The notes under the pieces were generated by a model. The model did not search any database. It worked only from the letters and a program-made list of their open reading frames with translations, and was not told the DNA's origin. The translations under genes were made by a program, and so were the position numbers. 64,000 nt of DNA from Symbiodinium microadriaticum. Lineage: Eukaryota; Sar; Dinophyceae; Suessiales; Symbiodiniaceae. Where the stretch lies: the NCBI GenBank assembly GCA_001939145.1, contig LSRX01000048.1:1022808-1086807 (forward strand). The letters are read 5' to 3'. This document shows positions 12,450-24,470 of the stretch, one piece after another. Position 1 is the first letter of the stretch. The number at the start of each line of letters is the position of its first letter.

Positions 12450-15400
12450 TGCTTGGAGCAGCCAACTTACTTGTCACACACACACACACACAAAGACACA
12501 CCATGCTTGCCATCGGCCTTCATTTTCCTATGCCCGAGGCCACCGTAACACAAGCAGTTTTCTTCTCTCAAACGAAGGCAGAATTTGCAGACTTGCATCG
12601 AGAACGTAGTCCAAGCGCCTCCTGGAGATGCCGTACTTCTGCATCCCCTTAGGACTCTTTCTGTGCATATAGGACCAGGAGTCCGGTGCCACCAAGCGGC
12701 ATTCAGCAAAACAGCCTTTGCCAGTGCATTCAGCATTCCTCCGGGAAGGCCGTAGGAACATGGAGGTCAGGGCCAGGGTTCCAAGGAGAAAGTAGCAACA
12801 TCTCTTCCTCGCTGCTAGGACCACGGGCGACATATACGGGAAAAGACATATCAGCGTTAGCCCAGGGCCCCGGTTCTTGGCTGTCTTGCATGATTGGACA
12901 CGATGTTTGTAAGGTCTTTGTTCTGCTTCGCAACCGGCTTGGATGGGCCGTCCACGCCAAACAACAGCCTCAACGAGCAGGCTGTAGGACGCATGATCTT
13001 ACTGACTTAGTGCATCGTTTGGATCGGGGCTGTTGTGAAGTCAGGAGCAAAAGACCACCTCGAAGCAGTCGTGTCGGAAATGTAACTACCCCCGAAAGGG
13101 ACTTACCTCTCACTCGAAGACTTCCCGCAAACCGAACCAACGGTGCAACTGGGTTTTCAAAGCCTTGGTCCAAGGCTTTCTCGACCAGCAGCTCGTGTAC
13201 TTCGTAGTCAGTGGCCTGCGAGAGACAGCAGGTCTAAACCGAAAGGTTCCCGGGTTTTTGGTTTAAGCGGGAACTTGCAGCGAAAACCTGCGAATGGTTC
13301 AGTAAGTGGCATCTGCATCCTCTCGTGTGAATCCTTCCTTTAATCAAGCCCTTTCCCTCTTCCAACCTCGCAACGCCCCTGCTTAGCCGGTGCACCGCCG
13401 GCTTGGCATGATACATATATGTAATGTCACGGCAGGCAATCAAAATCCACCCGCGCGGTCTGAAAACTCAGCACGAAGTCGCCAGCCCTTGTGTAGGTGT
13501 CTTTGGGGCATTCTGCGCGACACTGCCTGCAGCAGGCTGGCCATGTTCACTCTCCGGTAGACATCGCAAACGAGGGCGGCGTCCCCTGGCAAGGCGATGC
13601 GCACACTGGCAGCGAAGAACTGATGTGTTCAAGCTGCTTTGCACGAAGAACCAACAGGCGTGGCGACGAGCTTGAGAAGCGCAGGCATTGGCCAAACTGA
13701 CATGCCCAAGGTGCCATGTTCGAGCAAGTGGGACAGCAACTCCTGAACCTGGCATCGATGGGCAGACTGGGCGAGAGCAACAAGAGGCCTTTCTTGTGCA
13801 GAACGGAAAGGCGAGATAGCTTCCTAATCGGGTATGGCTCTGATTCTCCCACCTTCGCCATGTTTGCCACCCTTCTGCAGAGCCGTGGTATCTCCTTGGC
13901 GAGGCAAAATATGGCCCAAGTTGTGAGTGGTGCCCTCCAGGGCATATGCCGATAGCCGATAGACGAAATCTAGACACCCTGCCTTCTTACGAAGCCCTAC
14001 ATGGCTTAAAGTGCGGACCCCAAGCACAGTAGTATACTACATGCTTGAAAGGTTGAAACAGGGCGGCATAATCTTCTGCGGCCTGGGTGCTAACAACGCC
14101 CAACATAGGCCCACCAAAGGAGCGCCGATCTTCACAGCTTCGCGGCTCTTTGGCTCAGTTATTCGGGAAGGCTTGGGGCTCTCCGCTTGATAGATCTGAA
14201 GCAACCTGAAGATGAAAGCCAGCGACTCAACCAAATTGCATACTCCACCACGCCTACAGAAAAGGACAATTCCAGTAGCACTTTCCTCCGATGCAGAGCA
14301 GGGAAGGAAGCAGGGGAGGATTCTGCAGTGTGACTCGTCCTGAGCTCTTTCAACGCAGCAATCATGATCGCAAGAAACATGGTCGCTAAATAAGCACACG
14401 CAACACGCCGTGCGCGACTGCTGAGCCGAGATTCCTAAATCCCACACCTTGCACTTGCACCTCCTGCCTCTCTCAAACCCCCGAAGAACGTCCCAGGTCC
14501 TAAACCTACCTCAAACGGAGGCCTTGGCAGGCAAGTTCACCATCTGCGCCACGCCGAAGTAGACGAGCGTCTCCCTCTGCGAGCACACGGTCTACTTCGA
14601 ATAGTTCAGTAATGGTCATTTGCAAACGGCACATAGCATATCACAGCATGTTCAGGGGCATCCTTTCGGACTTAAAGGCTTGCGGTTCTGCGCCCTTCAA
14701 AAGTCATTGGCAGCAGCATTTTCACAAAACAAAAAGCTCACCACCGTCGGGCGCACTTAGGCTGCTTATACCTGAAGCATACACCAACTTATGGTCGTAA
14801 GTGGCCTCGAAAATGGCATGGCACATGCCTGCTGCAAGCTAGTTCGTACACTAGTGCCGCTTTGTGTTTTGAAGTGTTGAAGCATACCTCCGGGCTTTGG
14901 CACCTGTCATGCCTACGGCGACAGCTTTGGTCGATGATGTAGCCACGGGACTGCTGCACGAAGAGCAGTGGGAAGAGCAGCATTGGAAAGACCTGGGGCG
15001 GCTAAGGAAAGCAAAGGCTGCTCCCGGCTTGGTTTCACTCTCATCTGCCCCCAAACTGATGCAACTGCGCGTGAGGGTTCAACTCTGCCCTGCTGTCCCA
15101 GCAAGAGATAATCTTCGAGGCTTTTGGACCCACACAGCTGGAACCAAGACCATGATTAAACCCTATACCCTAGACACGCACACACACACACACACAGCCC
15201 AAAGCCGAACCCTACAACCCTTAACACAAAGCCCTCAGCCAGGTGCTACGAGAATTACGAAGCCACGAAGCCTTCACCATCCTGATCCAGCCAAAGAGAC
15301 TGTGGGGCTGAGAATACCCCGGTCGCGACGGACGACCAGGCCTCTGAGGTGCCTCAGCTCAGCGGCGGTGTCATCGCTGCAACGCCCTGGATGCTTTTTT

Positions 15401-17253
15401 CAGACTGGCTTCTGGTCCGTTGTTGGACTACGTTGAGCAAAATAGCATAGAAAGTAACTTGAATCGTGTACATCTTTGGGACCTCAAACCATGCCCTCCT
15501 CAACTGCAACGTCGACCATCTAGATCCTTTAAAGACCTTTTGTCCAAGCCGAGCAGCCAGGGCGAACAAAAACAGTTTATGTGATTGCAAATTCTGATGT
15601 CCCGAGGAATCGTGCTTGGATTATCACATGAGCGCATAAACTGTAACTGCAATTATTGCTGTAATTGACCTGCAACTAAATAATTAAGTAGACCAAATTG
15701 TATTCTTGTTCTTTCCGATTTGGAAGGAGCTATCAAACCGATAAAGCACGCTTCAAAGCTTTCCGGAAACTTCCATTCGTTGGAAGCTGCTGCATTGCGA
15801 CGACCTGGAAGCCATACTTACACTGACACTATGGCTTTAGGCCAAGATGACCTCCAGCCCCAACAAAACTCTGCCGGCGCGGGACCCTGAGCCCAGAATC
15901 CCCTGACTCTTATCCTCGGCTAAAAAACCCGATTGCATCCGAAAAAGCCCCCGAAAAAAAACGAGCAAGTACGAAAGGGGGACAATGTAAGCCACTGGCC
16001 CATCGAGCTCCACGGCGATGCGGTGGGCCATTTGACTGAGAAAACGATTTCGCGAAAGCCATACACTAGGCTCTCAGGTATGACACATGCATGTAGAAGG
16101 AATCACAACTTCATGCCTTTCAGATCACCTTGACTGCCGGATGATTCGGAAGACATCACTCTCGGCCAGTTGAGATTCGACCGTGCTTGCTATCCCCTGT
16201 AGCTCAGGGTAGCGCGCAAAACAAACTAACTCCCGTTCCATCACCCTGAAGTGCTCAAGCGCTCGAAGTCCTCACCAGGCGTGGCCCCCCACCCGCCTGG
16301 TGTGATCCTCGGCCGCGTTTTTCGCGAAGGGGCGCTGGTCCCCGGGGGCGAAAAACCTCACCGCATTCTGGGCTTCCGTCTCTTCGCGTCACGAACAAAC
16401 AAGCTACTACATCTCGATTCAAGTTTGGTGTCGCCCGTCCTGAACATACTAAACCCTTCACACCCCCTTCAAAAACACACGAGCCTGCTAGCAGAACCAC
16501 CCCCGACACCAGTGATCCCCTGATAAATCACGATCAACACCAGTCAACTCTCAAACGGTGACCCCCATGAGAAAGTGGCTAGCCGAAGATCAACCCTCGC
16601 AAACCCTGGACTGAAATCAAGAGCATCTCTCTCACCGGAGAGTATCACTTAAGCCGCGGCGCGAAGTCAGCGGCCTAAGCGAAACCACGCCAGCATAGAT
16701 TCGCCTTGTGTGCAGCTGGCAACTTGAGAAACTAGATCATCACTCTCAAGCGGACCATGACTTCATAAATGCTGTAGATACTGTAATGATGTTGTAACGG
16801 TTGCTGTTACAGGAAGCTCTGCCGAATGTAACAGCCAGTTAGTAATTATCCCACATCCAAGCGCCATTAATCATGATTTCGCATCCAAGCAGCATGGCAA
16901 CCATTACCTCAGTCGGAACAACATGAATAACATGAAACTAGCAGACCTTCCCGAGCGAGGCTCAGGAAGGAAGAATTATCCCAATGCATCAAACAAACAG
17001 GGTGAGTCTGGCATGCTGCGCAGCATGCGTAGATGCAAGGTAGTGGGCATAGAGTTGCTGAGCATTCTCCTTATTGCTAATCAGCCTCCGGCACTGACTG
17101 ACTCTAAGATGCGCTTGTGAGGTTACGCGTAGCAAGGGGGCATTTCCGGAGCCGCCAAGTCAGCAGTCAGTAAAATTCGGACATGTTTGGAAGCATATCA
17201 GCATCATGGCAGGCCGAGATTTACGGCTCAGGAGCTTAGACATATGCCGCGCT
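12450..17253. other. Intergenic stretch without a recognisable gene
   Basis: It holds (CA)n microsatellites at about 12474-12492 and 15178-15196 and scattered frames of 60-180 codons without family motifs. The frames near 13468-13977 (minus) and 14897-15060 (plus) have somewhat protein-like stretches but neither could be tied to splice signals or a family. Short ccctaaa-like words, common in dinoflagellate non-coding DNA, are frequent. Confidence 0.4.
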
Positions 17254-17631
17254 TCAGGTCCAGCAAAGCCAAGCAGCAACTCGCTCTTCGTGAGATTCTG
17301 TAATCACCATCATCTGCATCATCACCATCGCGATCATCACCAGCATCATCATTGCCGTAGTTGGTCTAGTCACAAGAGGTGTGCGATACTTTTGCCCGGC
17401 TCTTTGCATCCAAGACTCGACCAGGAGCCGATTCAGATCATAAGCCACTGCGGCTCTTCCCTCCCCTTCCTCAGCTGCGTCTGTTTCCGGTGAGATTTCC
17501 GCACTTCGAGCGACACTGAGCACATGGTCAATCCCCTGCCGCCCGAACCTGCGCGCCCTCTCCTCCCTCACCCTGCACTTGCCTGTGCTGCCACACACGA
17601 CCCTCACGTACCAGCTCCTTGTGTGGCCCAA
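17254..17631 (-). CDS. Weak candidate exon, unknown protein
   Basis: The minus frame contains a charged helical stretch (about 17395-17560) with ARSAEISPETDAAEEGEG and a following VAYDLNRLLVESW segment that reads like protein. Downstream it runs into an ATC/CAT trinucleotide tract (about 17302-17352), which would encode Met and Ile runs and is probably outside any exon. No family was recognised. Confidence 0.25.
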   Translation of the reverse strand: MGHTRSWYVRVVCGSTGKCRVREERARRFGRQGIDHVLSVARSAEISPETDAAEEGEGRAAVAYDLNRLLVESWMQRAGQKYRTPLVTRPTTAMMMLVMIAMVMMQMMVITESHEERVAAWLCWT

Positions 17632-18325
17632 GCTTCGTGGTGGGTGCGGAGGACCAGCGCCCTAAGCTGCACAAAAGTTTTGAAGGGGCGGCTTTGAGGA
17701 TATTGGGATAGAGGAAGTTCTTCTGGAGTCTTCTAAACTGGAGGCTTGCGACTGCTCACCTTTGAATTTTGCTAGGATTGTTTGGAGGTTTCTGACCCGC
17801 GACACTTGGCTGTGCCGCGTCATGCGCGTGCATCCGGCCATGGGCTGCCTGCATCCCTTTGACCGCAGACTTGAATACAACCCACGTGAACCCGAAAGAC
17901 CAAAAGGCCGCAAAGCCCCTCGAAGGATCCAAGTGGCACCGTCATGACTGACACACACATGAAGAGGTAGTACATCTCCTTGGCAGGCGGTCCACTAGAT
18001 TGCCAGGCTGAGGCGCTGTGATAGAAATCACCAACGCCGGACACAGACCTGACCCTGAACTCTTCCCAAAGCCAAGGAGCTCCCTTTCGTGTTGCATGGC
18101 ATGGTGCCCCTTCCCACCTTGGTCTCCATCGCATGCCAGGATCGCTCCGGATTCGAACGCCGGCTGCTGTCCCCTGTGCTGGCGACTGTAGTCGTGGAGA
18201 TGCTGATGGGTCTGAATCGCGCGTCGGGTGTCCAAAATGTGTGCGCTTGTGATCTGTGATCGAACAGAGCAGAATGAATGATCTGACAAAGTAAGGAGGG
18301 ATGAATCAAGCAGTGCACTGCAATG

Positions 18326-18416
18326 TGTGTGCGTGCACATGTGCATGCACACATGTGTGTACATAACTAAATAAAAAATAAACTAAGAAAAAAAAATATA
18401 TATATATAGAGAGAGA
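18326..18416. repeat. GTGCAC-rich near-palindrome and AT/AG microsatellite
   Basis: tgtgtgcgtgcac (18326-18338) and gtgcatgcacaca (18341-18353) are reverse complements at 12 of 13 positions around a 2-base centre. An A-run, a TA-run and an AG-run follow at about 18390-18416. No gene is nearby. Confidence 0.8.
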
Positions 18417-21400
18417 GATTATTTACACTGATATGTATACAGATATAGATATACACTCATGTATTTATTCATTGTCGGAGCCACACAAAGTAGAGAACGC
18501 CCGCCAAGGAGGCCTCAGAGCGAACATAGAGCCGGGAGTGGTGATGGACGTTGTGGTTCAGGGGTTTGGCTTAGGCCTAGGTCTTCGCCACTGGCCAGCC
18601 TTGTCTGGGTTCTTTGGGATCCCTTCAGGGTTGCTGTAAGGATTCTATATCTTTGGTGGTTTAGGACAAGGAGCAGGAAGGATTCGGCATTTCTTCGTCC
18701 GCAACTCACTCATGCCCCAATGGCTTTGGTACGGCCGTCTTGAGCAGCCTCTGAAGAATGCCGTAGCAGTTAGTGCGGCATCCACTGCTGGAGCCGAACC
18801 TCTTAGTCTTACACTGATCTGAAAGTTCGGGACCTGTTGAAGCCAAAAACAAACAGAGGCACTCATCTCGACATGTCATCCTGCTCTTGCCTAGTGGTTT
18901 AAGCCGAGGGTACACTAAGGCTTCTCCGATCTTCTCCGTTTGCTTACTCAGCGCGACCTGCTGCAACAACATTCCATATGCTAACGACTCAACGACCATA
19001 AGCTGACCACCTCTGCATTCTCTGCATGCAACATGCAAGCCTTTTTTCAAGCGAAGGTATCTAGATCTAGCCACAGAAATTCGCAAATGGATCGGCGGAG
19101 CCTCGCCAGCTCACCCTGGCCAAGCTTCAAGCCCTCAATGCGCCACATCCCTTGTTCCTTGCCAATGCCTTGGCATGAGAGCCTCGATGTGAAAAGCAAC
19201 TCCCATCAACCCTAACACCGTTGCCGTCCCAAGAGCGGCGAGAAAAGTCCTCGTTTGCCACGTTCGGTAGCTTGGAATCAGCATCGGGGTGCCCTCGACG
19301 TTGGTACCTGACTTTGATTGAGTTCACAGACTTGGACCCACTCTGGCGACTCTTATGCATATACACGGATAATACGTGCCAGCGCAGCTGCCCGACCCTG
19401 AGATAGATATGCAGGTGCAAATCCGAGCATCTTCGGGGAGAACGACATGTGGGCCAAGCCAAATTTCCCATGAAATTATGCTCCGCGTGAAAACTCAGCC
19501 TTGCATAAGCTGTGAGGCTATAGCGGTGTGGCAGCCATGTTAGACGGAGCCTTCAGTCAGCAGCATGCATGACGGCCAGGGACTTGCGAGGAAGGCAAAC
19601 ACTGGCACTCAACGGTGAGCTGATGCCTGATCCTCCATGGTGATCAACAACATGCATGAATGGTCGGGGAGGATCTGGGACAGCTGGCCGTCTCTGGGAT
19701 TCGTACATGTTCTTGTGCACGAGAAAGCAGCCAGACATGATTTCAAGCCCTCACGGCCCTCACGTTCAAAACCTCTAGCCCAAAAACAAAGACGACTTTT
19801 GGCTGAGTGCAATCTGGGGTGCAGTTCCATGGCATGATGGGAGTGAACAAGTCTGTCAGCCAGGCCATGGCTGCTAGACGCGGCTAGATTTAGGGCCTTC
19901 AGGCATCTTCAAGCTTTAAAAATGCATCTGGAGTCAGTGTGGGTCAATCAATGCTGGGAGGCCTCCCTGGTTTCTGGGCTTCGGCTGATAAGTCCGAAGA
20001 TATTATGGTTGGGCCCCCGATTTTGGTCCGGTCTCCGATAGATGCAGGCATGCTCGAGCTCGGTTTCTATGCAAGCTGAATCAAGGACTTCCGTGCTTTT
20101 AGAGGGTCAAGCAGTGCAGAAGCTGCGGCCATGAACTTAGCCGAATTCCGGAAGCATAGCACCCTTATACCCAAGTCCAGCTGCAGGCCACAAGGACTGT
20201 CCTGAACTTGCGCATCCTCTACTCCAACAAATCCAAATTGCATCTCTGCTCACTGCACCTGAGGTCGGGTCATTGTGCCGCCCTCCGCAGGAATGATCGA
20301 GAAGACCTTATGGATCAAACCAACAGGATCTATCAATCCGTATCCACTCCTCGCCGCATGCTGAGAGCCCAGTAAAGTACACGCGGGCATGAGGAAGCGT
20401 GCTTCAGAAGGCTTGGTGGCTCTGAGTCGCCAAATGTCGACCAGCAGGTGAATCATCAGCGACCAGGCCAAGAGGCATCGAGAAGTCGCATGCGCAGGAT
20501 GGGTTTGGAGCGCAATGCTTGCCATGAAGTTTCGCAGTGAGTCGCGATGCCGCAATGCCCCCACCACAATAGAACCCAGGCTGAGCAGAGCTTGTGTTCG
20601 TTTTGACTTGGGCACAGAACAAAGGCAAAGGGAACTGGGAAAGGACAGAACACTGGAAGGAATAAATGAGATTTTCACTTTCGAGGCGGTTCGAGATTGG
20701 GTGCGGAGGTCTGCGGCCTTGATCTATACTTCCGGCACCTTAGGTTCATGTGCATGTCCCTTGAGCTGGCCTGGATGCATTCAAAGCCCTGCGGTGGGCC
20801 TGGCGGCATGCAAGCGTCAGCCCAAAGGTTCGTGCGCATGTCAGCTGTTACCAATGGCCTTGCCCATGGACATGGTGCAGCGACGCGTCCGCAGTTGGTG
20901 TTGGGTTTTGAGGTATCTGCCCTAATTATAGGACTATGCAGGCTGACACCGTCCGCGCTTACACTGCCCAGCCTCGTGATGCCTGGTGGGTGCTTCTACA
21001 ACCAGGTTAGATCATGCGAGGGTTGACCTCCTCAATGAAGCAGCAAGCCCGCTGGAGGCCTTTTGCTGCTATGGCTGCTACTTGTGTGTTCTAGAGCACA
21101 GAGACGGCTGAATCAAGCGACATGTGCAAAATCTGGCCAAAGCGGCTCTGACATGCATTGAAAAGGGCGCGCACTTTTCTGAACATCTTCTCGCAGCGAC
21201 GGTTGTTGCCGCCTGACTGACATTGCAGTCCCCCGTCCCAGGAAACCCCAAGTAAACACACAAAGAGCGACGACCAAGACCCCTAAATCAACCAGGTGAC
21301 TGCCAGTGAAATCAGTGAAAGCTACAACTGAGAAAAGCCGGTTGCCCTGTAGGATTGCTTGGTGTCCGGCATCACATCACATCTTCAAGCACTCGGAACT

Positions 21401-22495
21401 GCCGCTTTCTCACTCTGTGCAGCCGGGACCTGCCACAAGATGGACTACCTGCTACAGTACCGGAACACAGACACCGCGCAGCTGCATTAGGGGCAATATG
21501 GGAGCTGAATGGATTTTCTTCAAGCCAATGCGCTGAACAACAGCCTCTAGACCATTCGACTAATGCAGGGTTTAAACTAAGAAGGTTAGATTTCTGCCTC
21601 CAGTGTGGTCTCGGGCTGGGCCCGCAGCAGCTGCACCACCTCAGCCGTGATGGCCTGCCGGTTGTGTCGGAGAGAGGATGGGTACAGCAACATTCCGAAA
21701 GCCAGCATTGCTAACGTGATGCGCGCTGCAACCACCAGCTTACTCGTCACGGCCATCAGCACCGCAAACTAGGATCTCAAGGATCGGCTATGTTCTGCGA
21801 GGTGCAGCATGCAGTTCCAGCGCATGGGCATTTGTTGATGCAGCATCGAGAAACTCCAAGAATGGTCGGAGAGAAGCACTGGTATCATGGACATTTGCCG
21901 CTTAACAACCTATAGCATCTTCACAGGCCCCCAAGCTGGTCAAGGTGGAGTCGCAGGAATTGGCGATTAAGTAAAGCATTGCTCCCAAACATGAACATCA
22001 TCAGCATCCGCCGTAGCTTTGGCTTCGAACGCAACTTAACTGAATGATGAGACAGCGGCGGTTTGTCCGGGGCCGATTGTCCCGGCGCTAAGCTAGCATG
22101 AGAAGTGACTTATACCCGGTCATGCCACACCTCTGTACGAGTCATCCGAGCTTCCAGTGCTGCAAGCGTGGCCGTCAAGGTGTCCTCGGTGGACACAGGG
22201 ATGAACTCTCGTCTGGGCGACATAAAATGCTCCTTTTCGACGTGGCTGGCACCTCACGCCAGTGAGATGTGATTGCCTAGCCAAAACCTCTTTGCAACAG
22301 AGTCCAGAGGTTTTGGTTCTAAAGGTCCTGTCGAGTCAGCCCTGGCAGCCCTAAAGTAGCATTTCAAAAACATTAGCTATTGGTCTTGGTTGGCTGACAT
22401 GTTTGGCTTACGGCCCCTGTATACGATTCGCGATCAACAATCGAGGCTAGTCTGAACCTGAGGCCCCCTTTCTCTAAGATCCCGTGTTGGTGAAA
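18417..22495. other. Intergenic stretch without a recognisable gene
   Basis: About 4 kb with no family motif on either strand. The minus frame 18706-19086 and the plus frame 20515-20925 contain short protein-like segments but nothing that can be supported. Confidence 0.4.
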
Positions 22496-22685
22496 CCCTT
22501 TTGCAACAGGCTTTCCACTTCGCCCGGAGTTGGAGCAAGCAGCCCTAGCAGTTCCTAAAACCCTTTTTTGCAACAGGCTTTCCACTTCGCCCGGAGTTGG
22601 AGCAAGCAGCCCTAGCAGTTCCTAAAACCCTTTTTTGCAACAGGCTTTCCACTTCGCCCGGAGTTGGAGCAAGCAGCCCTAGCAG
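22496..22685. repeat. 67-bp tandem repeat, nearly three copies
   Basis: The word ttgcaacaggctttccac recurs at 22501, 22568 and 22635, an exact 67-base period, with the whole unit (through ctagcagttcctaaaaccc) almost unchanged. The third copy ends at agcccta near 22685. The first junction has a shorter T-run than the other two. A period of 67 is not a multiple of three, so the array is unlikely to be coding. Confidence 0.95.
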
Positions 22686-22806
22686 CTTCACTGCGGAGCC
22701 AGCTTTCGCATCCGCCGATCAACGGCATCTGAAACTATGTTGAACAGGATAACCTTGCCGAACTTATCATGAAGCATTTGGTGTGTGCGCTGGACATCAT
22801 TAGGAA

Positions 22807-22826
22807 CCCCTAAACCCTAAACCCCC
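22807..22826. repeat. Short interstitial telomere-like motif
   Basis: The sequence ccctaaaccctaaacccc contains two adjoining copies of the CCCTAAA heptamer, the plant- and dinoflagellate-type telomere repeat. Two copies are far too few for a telomere. Single copies of similar words are scattered through the window. Confidence 0.8.
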
Positions 22827-22950
22827 CGTTTCGAACTCCCTCTCTAAGATCCCCTTTTGGTGAAGAGAGGCCATGTCGGTGACCATCTTCTCCACCGTTC
22901 GAGCCACGACCTCCGGCAGCGCCTCCCGGAGGCGCTCGAATCTGACCGGT
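22822..22950 (-). CDS. Candidate exon, unknown protein with HQKGILE motif
   Basis: Read on the minus strand this gives an amphipathic helical segment, RFERLREALPEVVARTVEKM followed by VTDMASLHQKGILERE. A second copy of the last motif, FHQHGILEKG, is encoded at about 22468-22495 on the same strand, and the DNA at the two sites (22470-22493 and 22839-22862) is alike at most positions. The segment looks like protein but matches no family I know. It may belong to the same gene as the exon at 23317-23691. Confidence 0.3.
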
Positions 22951-23316
22951 ATGATGATGATGATTGCTATCAAAATTTCTATTTTGATTATTATGATTAT
23001 TGATGATGATGATTATTATTTTTGGGTTTTGCAAAAAAACGCTGGGAGAAATGGCACAGCAGTCTTAAGGACCTGTCACCATCACAACATTTGTCTTCGT
23101 GGTCACCCTCACCCTAGCTTTCATCATCAATGCCAGATTAGTTTAAGGCTGATAGGTAGCAGCATGCTAGCTACTGAACCCATGGTCATCGCAAGCCCTC
23201 GGCTCAAGCCGGACCCTACAGTAGCCCTGACATCTTTGCCCGTCCTCCTTCGGAGCCTTTCGGCTCCTGGGCACCTCGGCCTGCGTCGATCGGGCTGCCT
23301 CGCACTGCTTGGCAAC

Positions 23317-23691
23317 TCATTCTTTCGGAACTTGTCTGTCTCTGTTGCTAACTACAGTACTCTTCGACCGCGTGCTGGCGGTTGGGTCGAGCTTCAATTT
23401 CCTTTGGCATGGAATGGTTGCAAATGCACGGGAGGAGATCATGCGAAACGCATCACTCCTGAAATCTTCCAGCAGCCTCTGCTCCGTCAGGACCCACCGT
23501 GACCCTCCGATCCAAAGTGAGAGCCGGAGTTTGTCACTGCCGTGAAGGAACATGCAGCGGCCATCAAAGGTCACCAGAGGCTGCACCAAAACATAAGACC
23601 GACCGAACTGCTGCAAAGTCACAAGAGCTTCCATGCGATCTTGCGGAAGAAACTCCACTCTCCCCCCACCCACAAGGAAATGCAAAGCATC
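23317..23691 (-). CDS. Likely exon of an unrecognised protein
   Basis: The frame is open for about 120 codons with no convincing ATG at its left end, as expected for an internal exon. The part at about 23400-23690 reads strongly like a folded protein: ALHFLVGGGRVEFLPQDR, then YVLVQPLVTFDGRCMFLH, then LRLSLWIGGSRWVLTEQRLL with a basic helix after it. Beta-strand and helix patterns alternate and stop codons crowd the other two minus frames. I do not recognise the family and give no function. It lies about 0.8 kb downstream of the POC1 gene in the same direction, so it is more likely a separate gene than part of POC1. Confidence 0.4.
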   Translation of the reverse strand, partial: DALHFLVGGGRVEFLPQDRMEALVTLQQFGRSYVLVQPLVTFDGRCMFLHGSDKLRLSLWIGGSRWVLTEQRLLEDFRSDAFRMISSRAFATIPCQRKLKLDPTASTRSKSTVVSNRDRQVPKE

Positions 23692-24114
23692 TCAAAGCAT
23701 CCCTCAACCGCGGCCTCCCCTGCCAAGAGAGGGTCGGAAGCCTCGGCGCTTCTGCCTTCGGATACCGGGCCGTCGATCCGGGGCGCGGAACTCCTTGGCT
23801 GAGAAATGGAATGAAATGGAGCAACACCCGGTCTCAAAGAAGCTGGGCGGAAAGGGGCATATGAGTGATACTTGAGCCTTAGGTGCTGGGCTCCGCAATG
23901 TGGACCTCGTGCTTGGCTTCGCCCAGTACACAATGTATGTTTGATATATGCAACTCGGAACAGGCAAAGGCCCACTTTGCACGGCTGCTGCGGACATTTA
24001 CTGATGGGAGTCTACCCAAGAGCTTCAAAGGTTCAACCGCCCCACCTGAATTTCAGCCTCTGGTCGTCGATAAGTCTACATGTAATGGAGCAATCAAGAA
24101 TGATTGTGCCCCTC

Positions 24115-24162
24115 CCTTTTCGCACCCTTTTTTGACAGCCTTTTCGCACCCTTTTTTGACAG
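24115..24162. repeat. Exact 24-bp tandem duplication
   Basis: The unit ccttttcgcaccctttttt followed by gacag occurs twice without change at 24115-24138 and 24139-24162, downstream of the POC1 gene. Confidence 0.95.
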
Positions 24163-24470
24163 TCAGAACCATCCTCTTGGCCCAGCGTCGGGAGGTTCAG
24201 GGCATCAGCCTCGAGAGAGCTGGGAGTAGGCTCTGGCTGCGCCGGAGGGCAGGGAGCTGCCAATGGTGGACAGGACCTGAGGGTGGGGCAGTCGGGTATG
24301 ACGGCTTTCCTGATTCCTGATTTTGGTCACGAGCTCAAAGGCTTGGCTTGGGATGCTCCCTCTCTCTGAGACACGGGACGTTTGGGTATGGGATGGCTTC
24401 GGCCCTCTGGGTTATGCAAGCCCAACAGCCATGGGCATGAGAAGAGCGACGTTTCCAGAGCTTGGAGCTG

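Noticed and set aside
16198-16217. tRNA-like A-box (tgtagctcagggtagcgcgc)
   Set aside because: No acceptor stem can be formed and the T-arm region about 60 bases on is poor. Chance match.
18149-18163. B-box-like ggattcgaacgccgg (also gttcgaatcc at 271)
   Set aside because: Neither has a matching A-box or cloverleaf at the right distance.
22807-22826. True telomere end or array
   Set aside because: Only two heptamers inside the scaffold.
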